Positions 51,477 to 60,255 of a DNA stretch of 64,000 nucleotides are shown in pieces. Source of the DNA: Mesorhizobium sp. WSM4311 (GTDB lineage Bacteria > Pseudomonadota > Alphaproteobacteria > Rhizobiales > Rhizobiaceae). Within the stretch, counting starts at the first letter, position 1; every line of letters begins with the position of its first letter. The stretch is taken from the NCBI RefSeq assembly GCF_002295115.1, contig NZ_NSFV01000017.1, positions 1 to 64,000 of the forward strand, given 5' to 3'. The position numbers were made by a program, and so were the translations under genes. The notes beneath the pieces were generated by a model, which was not told where the DNA came from, ran no database searches, and saw only the letters and a program-made list of their open reading frames with translations.

Positions 51477-52576
51477 TCCGCGGCATCCAGCAGAGGATCG
51501 TCCTTGCCGGCGATGAAAGCGAGCGTGCGCTGGCGTGCTTCGGCGTCGGTGAACTGTTCGGGAGGCGACTTCATGAAATAGCTACAAGGGCCTGTCAGCG
51601 CGCCGGCGATGCCGCGGTCGAGGGCCAGCTTGGCGCAGCGCACTGCGTCGATCACCACGCCGGCGGAATTGGGCGAATCCCACACCTCCAGCTTCAGCTC
51701 GGCATTCAGCGGCACGCCGCCGAAGGTCGTGCCTTCAACGCGGATGTAGGCCCATTTTCGGTCAGTAAGCCAAGGCACATGATCGCTTGGTCCGACGTGA
51801 ATGTTGCCCGGCTCCAGGGCAACATCGAGCTGGCTGGTTACCGATTGCGTCTTAGAGATCTTCTTCGATTCCAGCCGCTCGCGTTCCAGCATGTTGAGAA
51901 AATCGGTGTTGCCGCCGAAATTCAGCTGATAGGTTCGATCGACGCGCACGCCGCGCTCGCGAAAGAGATTGGCCAGCAGCCGGTGCACAATGGTCGCGCC
52001 GACCTGGCTCTTGATGTCGTCGCCGACCAGCGGCAGCCCGCGTTGTTCGAAACGCCGGCGCCATTCCGGACGTGAGGCGATGAAAACCGGTATGCAATTG
52101 ACAAGGGCGCAGCCGGCCTCCAGAGCACATTCAGCATAGAAGCGCGTCGCCTCCTCCGAACCCACCGGAAGGTAGGAGACCACTACGTCGGCTCCGCTGT
52201 CGCGCAGGATATCGCTGACATTGGCAACCGGTTCAGGCGCTTCCTCGATTGCGTCGCGCAGGTATTTGCCGATCCCGTCAAGCGTCGGTCCGCGTTCGAC
52301 GCGAACACCGGTAGTCGGCGCGTCGGCAAAGCGGAACGTGTTGTTCGGGGTGGCGTAGATCGCATCGGCGACGTCGCGGCCAACCTTGTTTTTGGCGACA
52401 TCGAACGCGCAGACAATCTCGATGTCGTCGACGTGATAGCCACCGAGATCGGCATGCATCAGCCCCGGGATCGGTTCGTTGCTTTTTGCATCACGATAGT
52501 AGGAGAGTCCCTGCACCAGGGAGGATGCGCAATTGCCAAGCCCGACGATACCAACACGAACCTTTTTCGATCCCAC
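51473..52576 (-). CDS. ino1: Inositol-3-phosphate synthase (MIPS)
   Basis: A 367-residue protein of the short, actinobacterial-type MIPS group. NAD-binding motif VRVGIVGLGNCASSLVQGLS is at residues 6-25; further motifs are IEIVCAFDVAKNKVGRDV, VVSYLPVGSEEATRFYAE, GDDIKSQVGATIVHRLLANL, and the C-terminal LKLEVWDSPNSAGVVIDAVR. It should turn glucose-6-phosphate into myo-inositol-1-phosphate. It is the first gene of operon A, with a GGAAC-N17-GTT element 45 bases upstream. MIPS is uncommon in alphaproteobacteria, which mostly import inositol, so its place here points to a dedicated product. Confidence 0.93.
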   Translation of the reverse strand: MGSKKVRVGIVGLGNCASSLVQGLSYYRDAKSNEPIPGLMHADLGGYHVDDIEIVCAFDVAKNKVGRDVADAIYATPNNTFRFADAPTTGVRVERGPTLDGIGKYLRDAIEEAPEPVANVSDILRDSGADVVVSYLPVGSEEATRFYAECALEAGCALVNCIPVFIASRPEWRRRFEQRGLPLVGDDIKSQVGATIVHRLLANLFRERGVRVDRTYQLNFGGNTDFLNMLERERLESKKISKTQSVTSQLDVALEPGNIHVGPSDHVPWLTDRKWAYIRVEGTTFGGVPLNAELKLEVWDSPNSAGVVIDAVRCAKLALDRGIAGALTGPCSYFMKSPPEQFTDAEARQRTLAFIAGKDDPLLDAAE

Positions 52577-52620
52577 GAAACTGCCGCCTTATGCTGTTCA
52601 AAGGTAAGTTCCTTGCGCCG

Positions 52621-52645
52621 AACCGCCACCGCGCCAGAATGTTCC
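52621..52645 (-). promoter_or_regulatory. Possible EcfG-type promoter of operon A
   Basis: On the minus strand GGAAC (52645-52641) is followed after 17 bases by GTT (52623-52621), as in the general-stress consensus GGAAC-N16/17-CGTT with GGTT as the second element. It would start transcription some 37 bases before the inositol-phosphate synthase ATG. Confidence 0.4.
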
Positions 52646-52732
52646 TTGGTCTATCGAAAAATTGCGCGAGGCGGCATGGATCGAAGCTGCACCCGCCGCG
52701 TTGCCCGCACGACAAAAATCGGAAATCGGTCG

Positions 52733-54472
52733 ATGATCGTCTACGGCGACAACAAGCGGACCCAGAACGCAGCACAACTTCAAGAGACAGCGATCGAACT
52801 GGCCCAAAGCCTCGATCGGATCCCTTGCGGCATCCGGCGCCATGCTGCATTGGTCGGGTTATTCATCAGTGCGTCGGAGCTGGTACAGGGGCTCGCCGAT
52901 GCCGATTTCAAGGTCCTGGGCGTCGACACCAATTCGCCTTCACAACGGCTAGGCGCCGAGTTGCTGGTCGGACTTGCGGCAGAGGTGGCGAGATCGTGGC
53001 GAAGTGGGTTCGTCGTGGGCGCCGGCATCGATTCGCGACTTCTCCAATTGCTGGCCGGGCTCGATTGCAAGGCAGAAATTTTGACCGGCTCGGCCGAAGG
53101 CTACGCACATTATGCGCTTTATCCAGAGAGTTATCTCGGCGCGGGGCGGGAGTCGGGTCTCGATGCGAACACATGCGTGATCGGCATCCGCAGCATCGGC
53201 CTGGGGCTGGCGGCCATGGTGGCGGCCGCGATCGGTGCGCCGGCGCCCATTAGCGTGCGCCCGATCGGCCATCCTTTCGATCGGCGGGTCAATGCCGATC
53301 CGCGGCTGGTTGCTGCCTGGAGGAGTGAGCCCAGGGCTCGCTTCGCTGTCGTCGATGAAGGTCCCGGCCTGTCGGGAAGTTCGATCCACGCTGTCGTCGC
53401 GTGGCTGAGAAAACAGGGCATAGATACGGAGCGCATTCACCTGTTCCCCAGCCATTCGGGCGATCCGGGGGCCGAAGCGTCGCCGGATGTTCGGGAGACA
53501 TGGGGACGCTGCCGCAAGCAAGTGGCGATGACGTTCGAACGCACCTTTCCCGAAAGCTCGCAAACGCTGCGCGATTGGGTAGCCGAGGTGGTTGGCAGTC
53601 CGAAATTGCGCTTGACCGAAATATCCGGCGGAGCGTGGCGCCCCCTTCACTACGCCGACGAAAGGCGCTGGCCACCGAGCGCACGCGGCACTGAACGGCG
53701 AAAGTTCCTGGCCTCCGCAGATCAAGATCGCTGGCTCGTCAAATTTGTCGGCCTCGGCAAAACTGGGCTGCGCAAGATGGAAGCCGCCAAGATGTTGCAT
53801 CACGCCGGATTCGGATCGCAAGTCATGGGGTTCTGCCACGGTTTTCTGGTCGAACGGTGGACCGATGGCACCACGATGGATCAGCTACCGCTGTCCAGGC
53901 AGAGACTTGTCGCGGCGGTCACACGCTATCTGGCCTGGCGCGCGACCAGTCTGCGAACCAGCGAACCCGGTGCATCATTGCTCGCGCTGGCGGAGATGGC
54001 CGTTCACAATGCTTCCGAAGCCTTGGGCGAAAGCCAGGCGGCGAGACTGCGAACCTGGTTCTCGAAGCAGACGCCCACACAGGTATCGGAACGGGTCGAG
54101 ATCGACGGCAGGCTGCATCCCTGGGAGTTTCTGGTCGGTTCCGATGGCACGCTGATCAAGACGGATGCTGTCGACCATTGCCGAGGACACGATCTGATCG
54201 GCTGCCAGCCGATAGAATGGGACCTTGCCGGCGCCTGCGTAGAATATGGGCTGTCCAAAGCCGAGGCGGCGACGTTGATCGGCGGCATGGGTAGCAGCGT
54301 TGACGCCGGACTCATCGATTATTTCAAACCTTGCTATTTGGCGTTTCAGCTCGGGTTGTGGAGCATGGCCGCTCAATCCGAAAATGGCCGGGAAAGAGCA
54401 AGGCTGGAAGAGACGGCAAACCGATATGAGGCAGGACTGACACAGTTCCTGGGCCAGGCCATGAAGGTATAG
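52733..54472 (+). CDS. Two-domain protein of unknown function (PRTase-like and kinase-like)
   Basis: About 579 residues from the ATG at 52733; a start at 52676 behind GAGGCGGC is an alternative. The N-terminal half has a PRPP-loop-like FAVVDEGPGLSGSSIHA (204-220) after a segment rich in Gly/Ala strands. The C-terminal half resembles aminoglycoside-phosphotransferase-like kinases: RWLVKFVGLGKTGLRKMEAA, then FLVERWTDGTTMDQL and LIKTDAVDHCRGHDLIG followed by WDLAGA, like a catalytic and metal-binding loop. It is on the opposite strand, between the two operons. I know no such fusion. It could act on the glycoside made by the cluster. Confidence 0.6.
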   Translation: MIVYGDNKRTQNAAQLQETAIELAQSLDRIPCGIRRHAALVGLFISASELVQGLADADFKVLGVDTNSPSQRLGAELLVGLAAEVARSWRSGFVVGAGIDSRLLQLLAGLDCKAEILTGSAEGYAHYALYPESYLGAGRESGLDANTCVIGIRSIGLGLAAMVAAAIGAPAPISVRPIGHPFDRRVNADPRLVAAWRSEPRARFAVVDEGPGLSGSSIHAVVAWLRKQGIDTERIHLFPSHSGDPGAEASPDVRETWGRCRKQVAMTFERTFPESSQTLRDWVAEVVGSPKLRLTEISGGAWRPLHYADERRWPPSARGTERRKFLASADQDRWLVKFVGLGKTGLRKMEAAKMLHHAGFGSQVMGFCHGFLVERWTDGTTMDQLPLSRQRLVAAVTRYLAWRATSLRTSEPGASLLALAEMAVHNASEALGESQAARLRTWFSKQTPTQVSERVEIDGRLHPWEFLVGSDGTLIKTDAVDHCRGHDLIGCQPIEWDLAGACVEYGLSKAEAATLIGGMGSSVDAGLIDYFKPCYLAFQLGLWSMAAQSENGRERARLEETANRYEAGLTQFLGQAMKV

Positions 54473-54478
54473 TCGCCG

Positions 54479-54679
54479 TCAATCCAGGCTTCGCAGCATG
54501 TCTGCTTCCTGCTCAAGAATACTGGCCACCTCCTCCCGCTGCAGATGCGTCATCATCAGGCTGACACAGCACTCCAGATAGGTGATCGAGGCTCGCCGCA
54601 GATACGCAGCCGTCTCTCGTTCCGCCATCTTGTCGATATCGGTCCGAGATTGCTTGGGGTACATGAGGAGGTCCTCCAT
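54479..54679 (-). CDS. Small helical hypothetical protein
   Basis: A 66-residue protein, MEDLLMYPKQSRTDIDKMAE then RETAAYLRRASITYLECCVS, wholly helical, with acidic ends and no known domain. A GAGG lies eight bases before the ATG. It is downstream of the UDP-glucuronate decarboxylase gene on the same strand, with an 81-base gap, and could be the last gene of operon B. It converges with the two-domain gene, whose stop is six bases away. Confidence 0.5.
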   Translation of the reverse strand: MEDLLMYPKQSRTDIDKMAERETAAYLRRASITYLECCVSLMMTHLQREEVASILEQEADMLRSLD

Positions 54680-54760
54680 TATGTGGTCCTCTCGTCAAAC
54701 CAAAAGATTGCGCGGATGTTCCACGCGAATCGATGCGAAGATGTGACTGGGGTCCCGGCA

Positions 54761-55807
54761 TCAGGCAGGGAGGTTCTGCAGCCCGCCTGACGTGGGTCTC
54801 GTCCTTGCCGAACGTCCTGCCATTTGATCGCCGATCGAGCCGCCTTCAAGCATGGCGAAATAGCTGATCGTCCGCGCGAGCCCCTCGTTGAGCGACACTC
54901 TTGGCGTCCAGCCGAGCAGCGCTTTTGCGCGCGAGATGTCGGGCTGCCGGCGTCGAGGATCATCCTGCGGCAGCGGCAGGAACGTCATATCCGATTTGGT
55001 GCCGGTCATAGCCTTCACCAATGCCGCCAGCCGCACAATGGTGAATTCGCCGGGGTTGCCCAAATTGACCGGCTTGCCCGGATTGGGGTTGATATCCATG
55101 AGACTCATCAACCCGTCGATTAGATCGGAGACGTAGCAGAAAGATCGCGTCTGCATGCCGTCGCCGAAAATCGTCAGCGGGCGCTTCTCGAGCGCCTGCA
55201 TGATCAGGTTCGAAACGATGCGGCCGTCCGCCGGATCCATCCTCGGCCCGTAGGTGTTGAAGATACGCGCGACACGAACGTCGGCCTTCCCGGCTCGCAG
55301 ATAATCGAAGCAGAGTGTCTCGGCCGTGCGCTTGCCCTCGTCGTAGCAGGCGCGTGGGCCGGTGCAGTTCACATGGCCGACATAGTCTTCCCTCTGCGGA
55401 TGTTGCTCCGGATCGCCATACACTTCACTCGTAGAGGCCTGCAGCAATCCCGCGTCGTTGCGCGCGGCGAGTTCGAGCAGGTTCAACGTTCCGATGACGC
55501 AGGTTCGCGTGGTGTGGATCGGATCGGCCTGGTAACGCGGCGGCGAGGCGGCGCATGCCAGGTTGAAGATGCGATCCACCGGCTCGCCAAGGTCCAATGG
55601 ACGGCAGATATCCTGCTCGATCAACCGGAAACTCGGCTGGTCCATGATCGCGTTGATGTTCTCCATGCGACCGGTAAGAAAATTGTCGGCGCAGATCACA
55701 CGCCAGCCATCGCGTAACAATGCTTCGCAAAGATGCGAACCGAGGAAGCCCGCGCCACCGGCGACGAGCACCGTCTTTGCCCTTTGCGCCTTTTTTGATT
55801 GTCGCAT
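54761..55807 (-). CDS. uxs: UDP-glucuronate decarboxylase (UDP-xylose synthase)
   Basis: A 348-residue SDR from the ATG at 55807, with AGGAG nine bases before it; the frame is open to 56131. Motifs are TVLVAGGAGFLGSHLCEALL (12-31), the CADNFLTGRMENI segment typical of UXS, NLACAASPPRYQADPIHTTR, and the catalytic Tyr region ACYDEGKRTAETLCFDY. RVARIFNTYGPRMDPADGRI is the substrate loop. It should convert UDP-glucuronate to UDP-xylose, giving a pentose donor to the glycosyltransferases. It is the last biosynthetic gene of operon B. Confidence 0.92.
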   Translation of the reverse strand: MRQSKKAQRAKTVLVAGGAGFLGSHLCEALLRDGWRVICADNFLTGRMENINAIMDQPSFRLIEQDICRPLDLGEPVDRIFNLACAASPPRYQADPIHTTRTCVIGTLNLLELAARNDAGLLQASTSEVYGDPEQHPQREDYVGHVNCTGPRACYDEGKRTAETLCFDYLRAGKADVRVARIFNTYGPRMDPADGRIVSNLIMQALEKRPLTIFGDGMQTRSFCYVSDLIDGLMSLMDINPNPGKPVNLGNPGEFTIVRLAALVKAMTGTKSDMTFLPLPQDDPRRRQPDISRAKALLGWTPRVSLNEGLARTISYFAMLEGGSIGDQMAGRSARTRPTSGGLQNLPA

Positions 55808-55830
55808 CGCGATTTTCTCCTGTCTGCCAG

Positions 55831-56934
55831 TCATGCTGCACTTCCGATATCGAGATCGAGGACCACCGCCCCCTTTTGCGTAAGCGCCGTGATAAATTCG
55901 CAAGCCCGGGCCACACCGGTATGGGAAGCAAGGACGAGTTCGCGTGCCCGTTCGGCCATGGCCAGACGTGTCCGAGCCGATTCCCGCGATAGGATCGCGA
56001 CGACCTTGTCCGCCTTCTTGGCCGTGTGGATCGTCGATGAGGGAAAGAAGCTGTCGAGGCCTGGCCAGCGGTCGCTGATGATCGGCGTGCCGCAAGCAGC
56101 GGCTTCGAAAAGGCGCACGCTGGGCGACCATCCCGCCGCAATCATGGAACTGCGTGTGACGTTCAGCGTGTAGCGCTGACGGCTGTAGAATGCGGCATGA
56201 TCGGCCGGCGGCAAGTGTTCAATGCGCTCGACATTGTCGGGCCAGTCGATGTCGGACGGATATTGCGAGCCAGCCACGACAAAACGCCGATCCGGCATGC
56301 GCCGTGCCGGCTCGAGCAGAAGTGCATTGAGCGTGGCTTGCCGGTCGGCGCTGTAGGTGCCGAGATAGCCGAGGTCCCAGCCGATTGGATCGGCGGTGTG
56401 GTGATGTCGTTCCGGATCGACCGAACAGTAGAGCGGCTCGGCTCGGCGTGCGCCGAAGGTCTGTGTCAGATCGGTCAGCATCGGGCCACCGGCAAAAGAG
56501 AAATAGATGTCGAAGTAGGGGATCTGGCGCCAGCTCAGATAGTCGCAATCGTCCGCCGACAGCTTCGCCAGGGTCACCGGTGTGTCGATGTCGTAAAAGC
56601 AGAGTTGTCCTTTGCAAAGTGAAGCGACGGTGTCGATCACCGCGCGGCCTTCCGGCACGAAAGAGCCGATCACCACGACATCGGCCTGTTGCAGACACCG
56701 GCCGTAGTCGCGTTGCAGTGCCTGCACAGTTTCATAGTAGCGCAAGGCGCAGAAATCCGGATCGCGCAAATCGCGGTGATTGGCGTACCACGGCACATCG
56801 CGCTCCAGAAAAGTCACGCGATGGCCGAGTTGGTGGAGGCCTTTCAGCAGACCTCGAAAGGTGGTGGCATGACCGTTTCCCCAAGACGAGGAAAGCGACA
56901 GGCCGAGAAAGAGAATGTCCAGCTGCTTGGTCAT
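55831..56934 (-). CDS. CgeB-type glycosyltransferase (B)
   Basis: A 367-residue paralogue of the protein at 49765. It begins ILFLGLSLSSSWGNGHATTF then RGLLKGLHQLGHRVTFLERD. The donor-site region is RYTLNVTRSSMIAAGWSPSV then RLFEAAACGTPIISDRWPGL. The start overlaps the stop of the next CgeB-type gene (ATGA). N- and C-terminal halves match the GT-B fold. It is presumably one of several sugar-adding steps in the pathway. Confidence 0.85.
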   Translation of the reverse strand: MTKQLDILFLGLSLSSSWGNGHATTFRGLLKGLHQLGHRVTFLERDVPWYANHRDLRDPDFCALRYYETVQALQRDYGRCLQQADVVVIGSFVPEGRAVIDTVASLCKGQLCFYDIDTPVTLAKLSADDCDYLSWRQIPYFDIYFSFAGGPMLTDLTQTFGARRAEPLYCSVDPERHHHTADPIGWDLGYLGTYSADRQATLNALLLEPARRMPDRRFVVAGSQYPSDIDWPDNVERIEHLPPADHAAFYSRQRYTLNVTRSSMIAAGWSPSVRLFEAAACGTPIISDRWPGLDSFFPSSTIHTAKKADKVVAILSRESARTRLAMAERARELVLASHTGVARACEFITALTQKGAVVLDLDIGSAA

Positions 56935-58025
56935 TCGGCCGCCTCCACGGTCCCGTGCGTCAAATGCCGTTTGAAGACCGCATCAGCCACGGCCGCCCGC
57001 AACGCGTAGGTATGATCGGCGAGAACGCGTCGAAGTGCGGCCTGGCCGATCGCCTTTGCCCGGACAGGCGTCAGCGCCTGCATGATTTCGGCGACATCGC
57101 CGCCGTCGCGCGCCACAAGGATCTCCTCGTCGGGTTTCAGGAACAGCTCGACGCCGAGCCAGGCATCGGTGATCAGGCAGGCGCCGGCGCCGGCCGCCTC
57201 GAAGACACGCGTGGCGGGTGAAAAACCGTTCGCGGCCATGCTGTCGCGGCTGATGTTCAGCACCGCCTTTGGCGTGACATTGAAGGCGTTGTGATCACAG
57301 GTGCCGACATGGCCGAGCCAGTCGACATTGGCGGGGAGCGGCTTGTCCCCCCACCCAGATCCGCCGAGCAGAAAACGTTGTTCCGGCAGCCGGCTCGCAG
57401 GATCGAGGAAGAACGATCCCACACGCGCTTCACGATCCGGCAGCCTGTTTCCGAGGAACGCCAGGTCGCAGGCAAAACGCGCATTGCTGGCGACCGGGTG
57501 GTGCGTTTCGGGATCGAGTGCATTGTAGATTGGCACGCACTCGTTCGCGCCCAGGGCGCGATAGGCCCAGACCACGGGATCGCCGCCGCCATAGGTCAGC
57601 ACAAGATCGATTTCTTGCAGCGCACGATGCAGCGGATGGTCCGGCTCGTCGCGCAGCTGGGCGAGCGTCGCCGGCGCGTCGACGTCCCAGAACACGATGA
57701 GCGCATCGCTGCGGGCGTAGCCGAGCACGGCGCGCAGCAGCGCCTCATCCTCGAAGCCGACGCCACTCGCCTTGACAACGATATCGGCCTCGGCGGCACG
57801 CGCCGCAACCTGCATCAGGGCTTGATGGGTTGCCTCGTAGACGACGACAGAGCACCAGTTCGGCGCCTCGATGTCGCGGTTCTTCTGCCGGTCATAGACG
57901 TCAGGCTCGTAGAAAGTGATTTCGTAGCCCAGTTGCGAAAGCGCCTTCAGCAATCCTCGGTAATAGGTTGCGGCGCCGTTCCAATAGGAGGACAAAAGGC
58001 TCGATCCATAGAATGCGATCTTCAT
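56931..58025 (-). CDS. CgeB-type glycosyltransferase (C)
   Basis: About 364 residues from the ATG at 58025, overlapping the stop of the gene above. It begins MKIAFYGSSLLSSYWNGAAT then YYRGLLKALSQLGYEITFYE. The donor-site region is KAVLNISRDSMAANGFSPAT then RVFEAAGAGACLITDAWLGV. It is a paralogue of the genes at 55831 and 49765. Three related enzymes in a row suggest successive additions of similar sugars or use of different acceptors. Confidence 0.85.
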   Translation of the reverse strand: MKIAFYGSSLLSSYWNGAATYYRGLLKALSQLGYEITFYEPDVYDRQKNRDIEAPNWCSVVVYEATHQALMQVAARAAEADIVVKASGVGFEDEALLRAVLGYARSDALIVFWDVDAPATLAQLRDEPDHPLHRALQEIDLVLTYGGGDPVVWAYRALGANECVPIYNALDPETHHPVASNARFACDLAFLGNRLPDREARVGSFFLDPASRLPEQRFLLGGSGWGDKPLPANVDWLGHVGTCDHNAFNVTPKAVLNISRDSMAANGFSPATRVFEAAGAGACLITDAWLGVELFLKPDEEILVARDGGDVAEIMQALTPVRAKAIGQAALRRVLADHTYALRAAVADAVFKRHLTHGTVEAAE

Positions 58026-59152
58026 GCAACGGCTTCCTTTGCGGCGGTCAGCTCGGCGGTGTGCAGGGTCGTGCATTGCCAAAGCACGTCGAACAACTCG
58101 TCGACGCGGTGATGGCAGGTATGCCGCGAGCGGATGGTCTCAAGGCCCGAGGTCATTAGGGAAGCCGCAAAATCGGGATCGGCCAACACCGCCTGGAGGT
58201 GTTGCCGCATTTGCGATCCATCCTCGGCAAACAGGAAGTCGACGCCGGGTCTGAAAAGCTGCTCGACATCGGACCATGGCGCTGAAATCAGCGGGATGCC
58301 GCAGGCAAGTGCCTCGAACATGCGGATTGTCGGAATTCCGGGCAAGCCTTCACGATAAGGACGCCGCGGGACGTGCACCGTCACACGATGCGCGGCGAAC
58401 GCCTTCGGCACGTCGGCATTGGCGATCCACCCTTCGTAGCGCAGACCGGCGGCAGCCAGATCGGCAAGTGCCCGTTCGGGATAGCGGACACCGTGAACAG
58501 TGGCCTGAAGACCCAGATCGCGGACCGGTCCGATCAGGAACTCCTTGAGTTCGGCCGTCCGCTCGTCGTCGCCCCAGTTTCCGATCCAGACCAGGTCGGA
58601 CGTCGCGTGCATTTCCGGGTGCGGTTTGAACAGCCGATCGTCCGCCGCTTCATGCCAGGTGAAGACACGCTTGCCCCAGCCGGCGCGCAGATAGCTCTCG
58701 CGCAGCGCTTCGCCAAACGCGAGAACGCCATCATAATGTTCCAGGCGCAGCGCCGACATGGCCTCGGTGGCGGACACGGCGCGGTGATGTGTGTCGTGAA
58801 ACAGCAAGGTGAATTTGCCGCCATCGGCCCGGGCACGGCCGATGCGAGCGACAAGCTCCGGGTCGGTCCATTCGTGGACGATCACCACGTCGGCCTCGGC
58901 GATCCATGCTTCATGGTCGAACCCGGCATCATAGGTCACCGGCATCAGTTCGGGGAAATCCTTGCGAAAACGTTCGATCGCGAAGGATCCCTTCTCGGCC
59001 AGCAAGTTCGATCGGCTCCAGCCGTCAGCCGGCTCCAGAGCGATGGCCTGATGCCGGCGCGCCACCAGTTCGCGCATGACGCCTCGAAGGAAATGGGCGT
59101 TGCCATGGTTCCAGTCGGAGACGAGCGAGTGGGCGTAGAATAAAAAGCGCAT
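58022..59152 (-). CDS. CgeB-like glycosyltransferase (D)
   Basis: A 376-residue GT-B protein. It begins MRFLFYAHSLVSDWNHGNAH then FLRGVMRELVARRHQAIALE. The middle has DLVWIGNWGDDERTAELKEF and the donor region is RMFEALACGIPLISAPWSDV followed by EQLFRPGVDFLFAEDG. It is more divergent from the three other CgeB-type proteins. It overlaps the next gene and begins three bases after the GT4 stop. Substrate not known. Confidence 0.82.
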   Translation of the reverse strand: MRFLFYAHSLVSDWNHGNAHFLRGVMRELVARRHQAIALEPADGWSRSNLLAEKGSFAIERFRKDFPELMPVTYDAGFDHEAWIAEADVVIVHEWTDPELVARIGRARADGGKFTLLFHDTHHRAVSATEAMSALRLEHYDGVLAFGEALRESYLRAGWGKRVFTWHEAADDRLFKPHPEMHATSDLVWIGNWGDDERTAELKEFLIGPVRDLGLQATVHGVRYPERALADLAAAGLRYEGWIANADVPKAFAAHRVTVHVPRRPYREGLPGIPTIRMFEALACGIPLISAPWSDVEQLFRPGVDFLFAEDGSQMRQHLQAVLADPDFAASLMTSGLETIRSRHTCHHRVDELFDVLWQCTTLHTAELTAAKEAVA

Positions 59153-59154
59153 GA

Positions 59155-60255
59155 TCAGCGCTCCGCAACGGCCAGCGCCGCCTTTTCGTAGACGTCACGC
59201 ATGGCCGCTGCCTGTCTCGCCAGAGTGAACCCGCGGCTTCGGCGGAAGGCGGCGTGGCCGAGCTCTAACCTGTGCCCGGCATCGCTGGAAAGGCGATTGA
59301 TGCAGGCAGCGAGATCATGCGGGTCACGCGCGTCGAAGAACATCGCGGCACCGTCCCATAGTTCGCGATAGGTCGGGATGTCTGAGAGCACCAGGGGGGT
59401 TGCCGACATAGCCGCCTCCAGCGCCGCCAGACCGAACGGTTCGTACAGCGATGGCGATACAAAAATGCCGGCCCGGGCCATCAAGGAGCGCACCTCGTCA
59501 TAGGGCAGCGCCCCGAGAGGAACGGCGTGGTCGACGGTGGCGCGCTCGCCGTTCGGGCCGTGAAGCGAACCGGCTGTAAAGAGAGGCCATTGCGTCAACG
59601 AGGCGGCCTGGTCGACCACCGCCACATTCTTTCCCTCGTCCCACCAGCGGGCGGCGGCGAAAACGAGCGGCTGGCGGGTTTCCGCTGGCGGGACTGGGCG
59701 TGCGGCATTTCCCACGACGTGAAGGCGTGCGATCGGGCCATAGCAGGTCTCGAGCATCTCGGCATGGCTGCGGCTCGGGGCGATGACTGCGTCGGCCCTG
59801 TCGAAGCCACGCCTGTTGCGCTCCTTCTGCCAGCTCCATGCGTTATCCAATGCCTGTCCCTTGACGCAATGGAACCAAGTCGTCACGCATGAATGCGAGA
59901 CCGCTATGACTGGGCAAGGCGCATCCAACCCCACGGCCTGCGTCGGTCCGTTGAGATGGACAAGGTCGATCGCGTAGTCGCGTATCGGCGCACGCAATTC
60001 CAGCGGCAGACCGTCGAGGTCGCCGGCGCTTCGGGTCATCCAATCCAGAGGCGTATTCAGCCAGATGAGCGTCGCGAAAGTCCTTGCCTCATTGGCCTGT
60101 TGCCCAGATGGTTGCGGCCCCAGACCGGCGAACACAACGCTGTCGCCGCCATTGACCAATTCCCGGCCGAGATCAAGCGCATAGCGCCATACTCCGCCCA
60201 TGGCATCGACGGTCATCAGGACGCGGCGTTTGCGTGGCGTCAGTGTCCGCAACAT
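59155..60255 (-). CDS. GT4 family glycosyltransferase (operon B)
   Basis: A 366-residue GT4-type enzyme. The N-terminal domain has RRVLMTVDAMGGVWRYALDL then GRELVNGGDSVVFAGLGP, where the Gly-rich loop meets the acceptor. The C-terminal donor site has AGIFVSPSLYEPFGLAALEA then AMSATPLVLSDIPTYRELWD, the E-x7-E pattern with both Glu. It overlaps the radical SAM gene upstream by 16 bases. The enzyme could start the glycan from an inositol acceptor, as MshA does in mycothiol synthesis, but that is only an analogy. Confidence 0.87.
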   Translation of the reverse strand: MLRTLTPRKRRVLMTVDAMGGVWRYALDLGRELVNGGDSVVFAGLGPQPSGQQANEARTFATLIWLNTPLDWMTRSAGDLDGLPLELRAPIRDYAIDLVHLNGPTQAVGLDAPCPVIAVSHSCVTTWFHCVKGQALDNAWSWQKERNRRGFDRADAVIAPSRSHAEMLETCYGPIARLHVVGNAARPVPPAETRQPLVFAAARWWDEGKNVAVVDQAASLTQWPLFTAGSLHGPNGERATVDHAVPLGALPYDEVRSLMARAGIFVSPSLYEPFGLAALEAAMSATPLVLSDIPTYRELWDGAAMFFDARDPHDLAACINRLSSDAGHRLELGHAAFRRSRGFTLARQAAAMRDVYEKAALAVAER

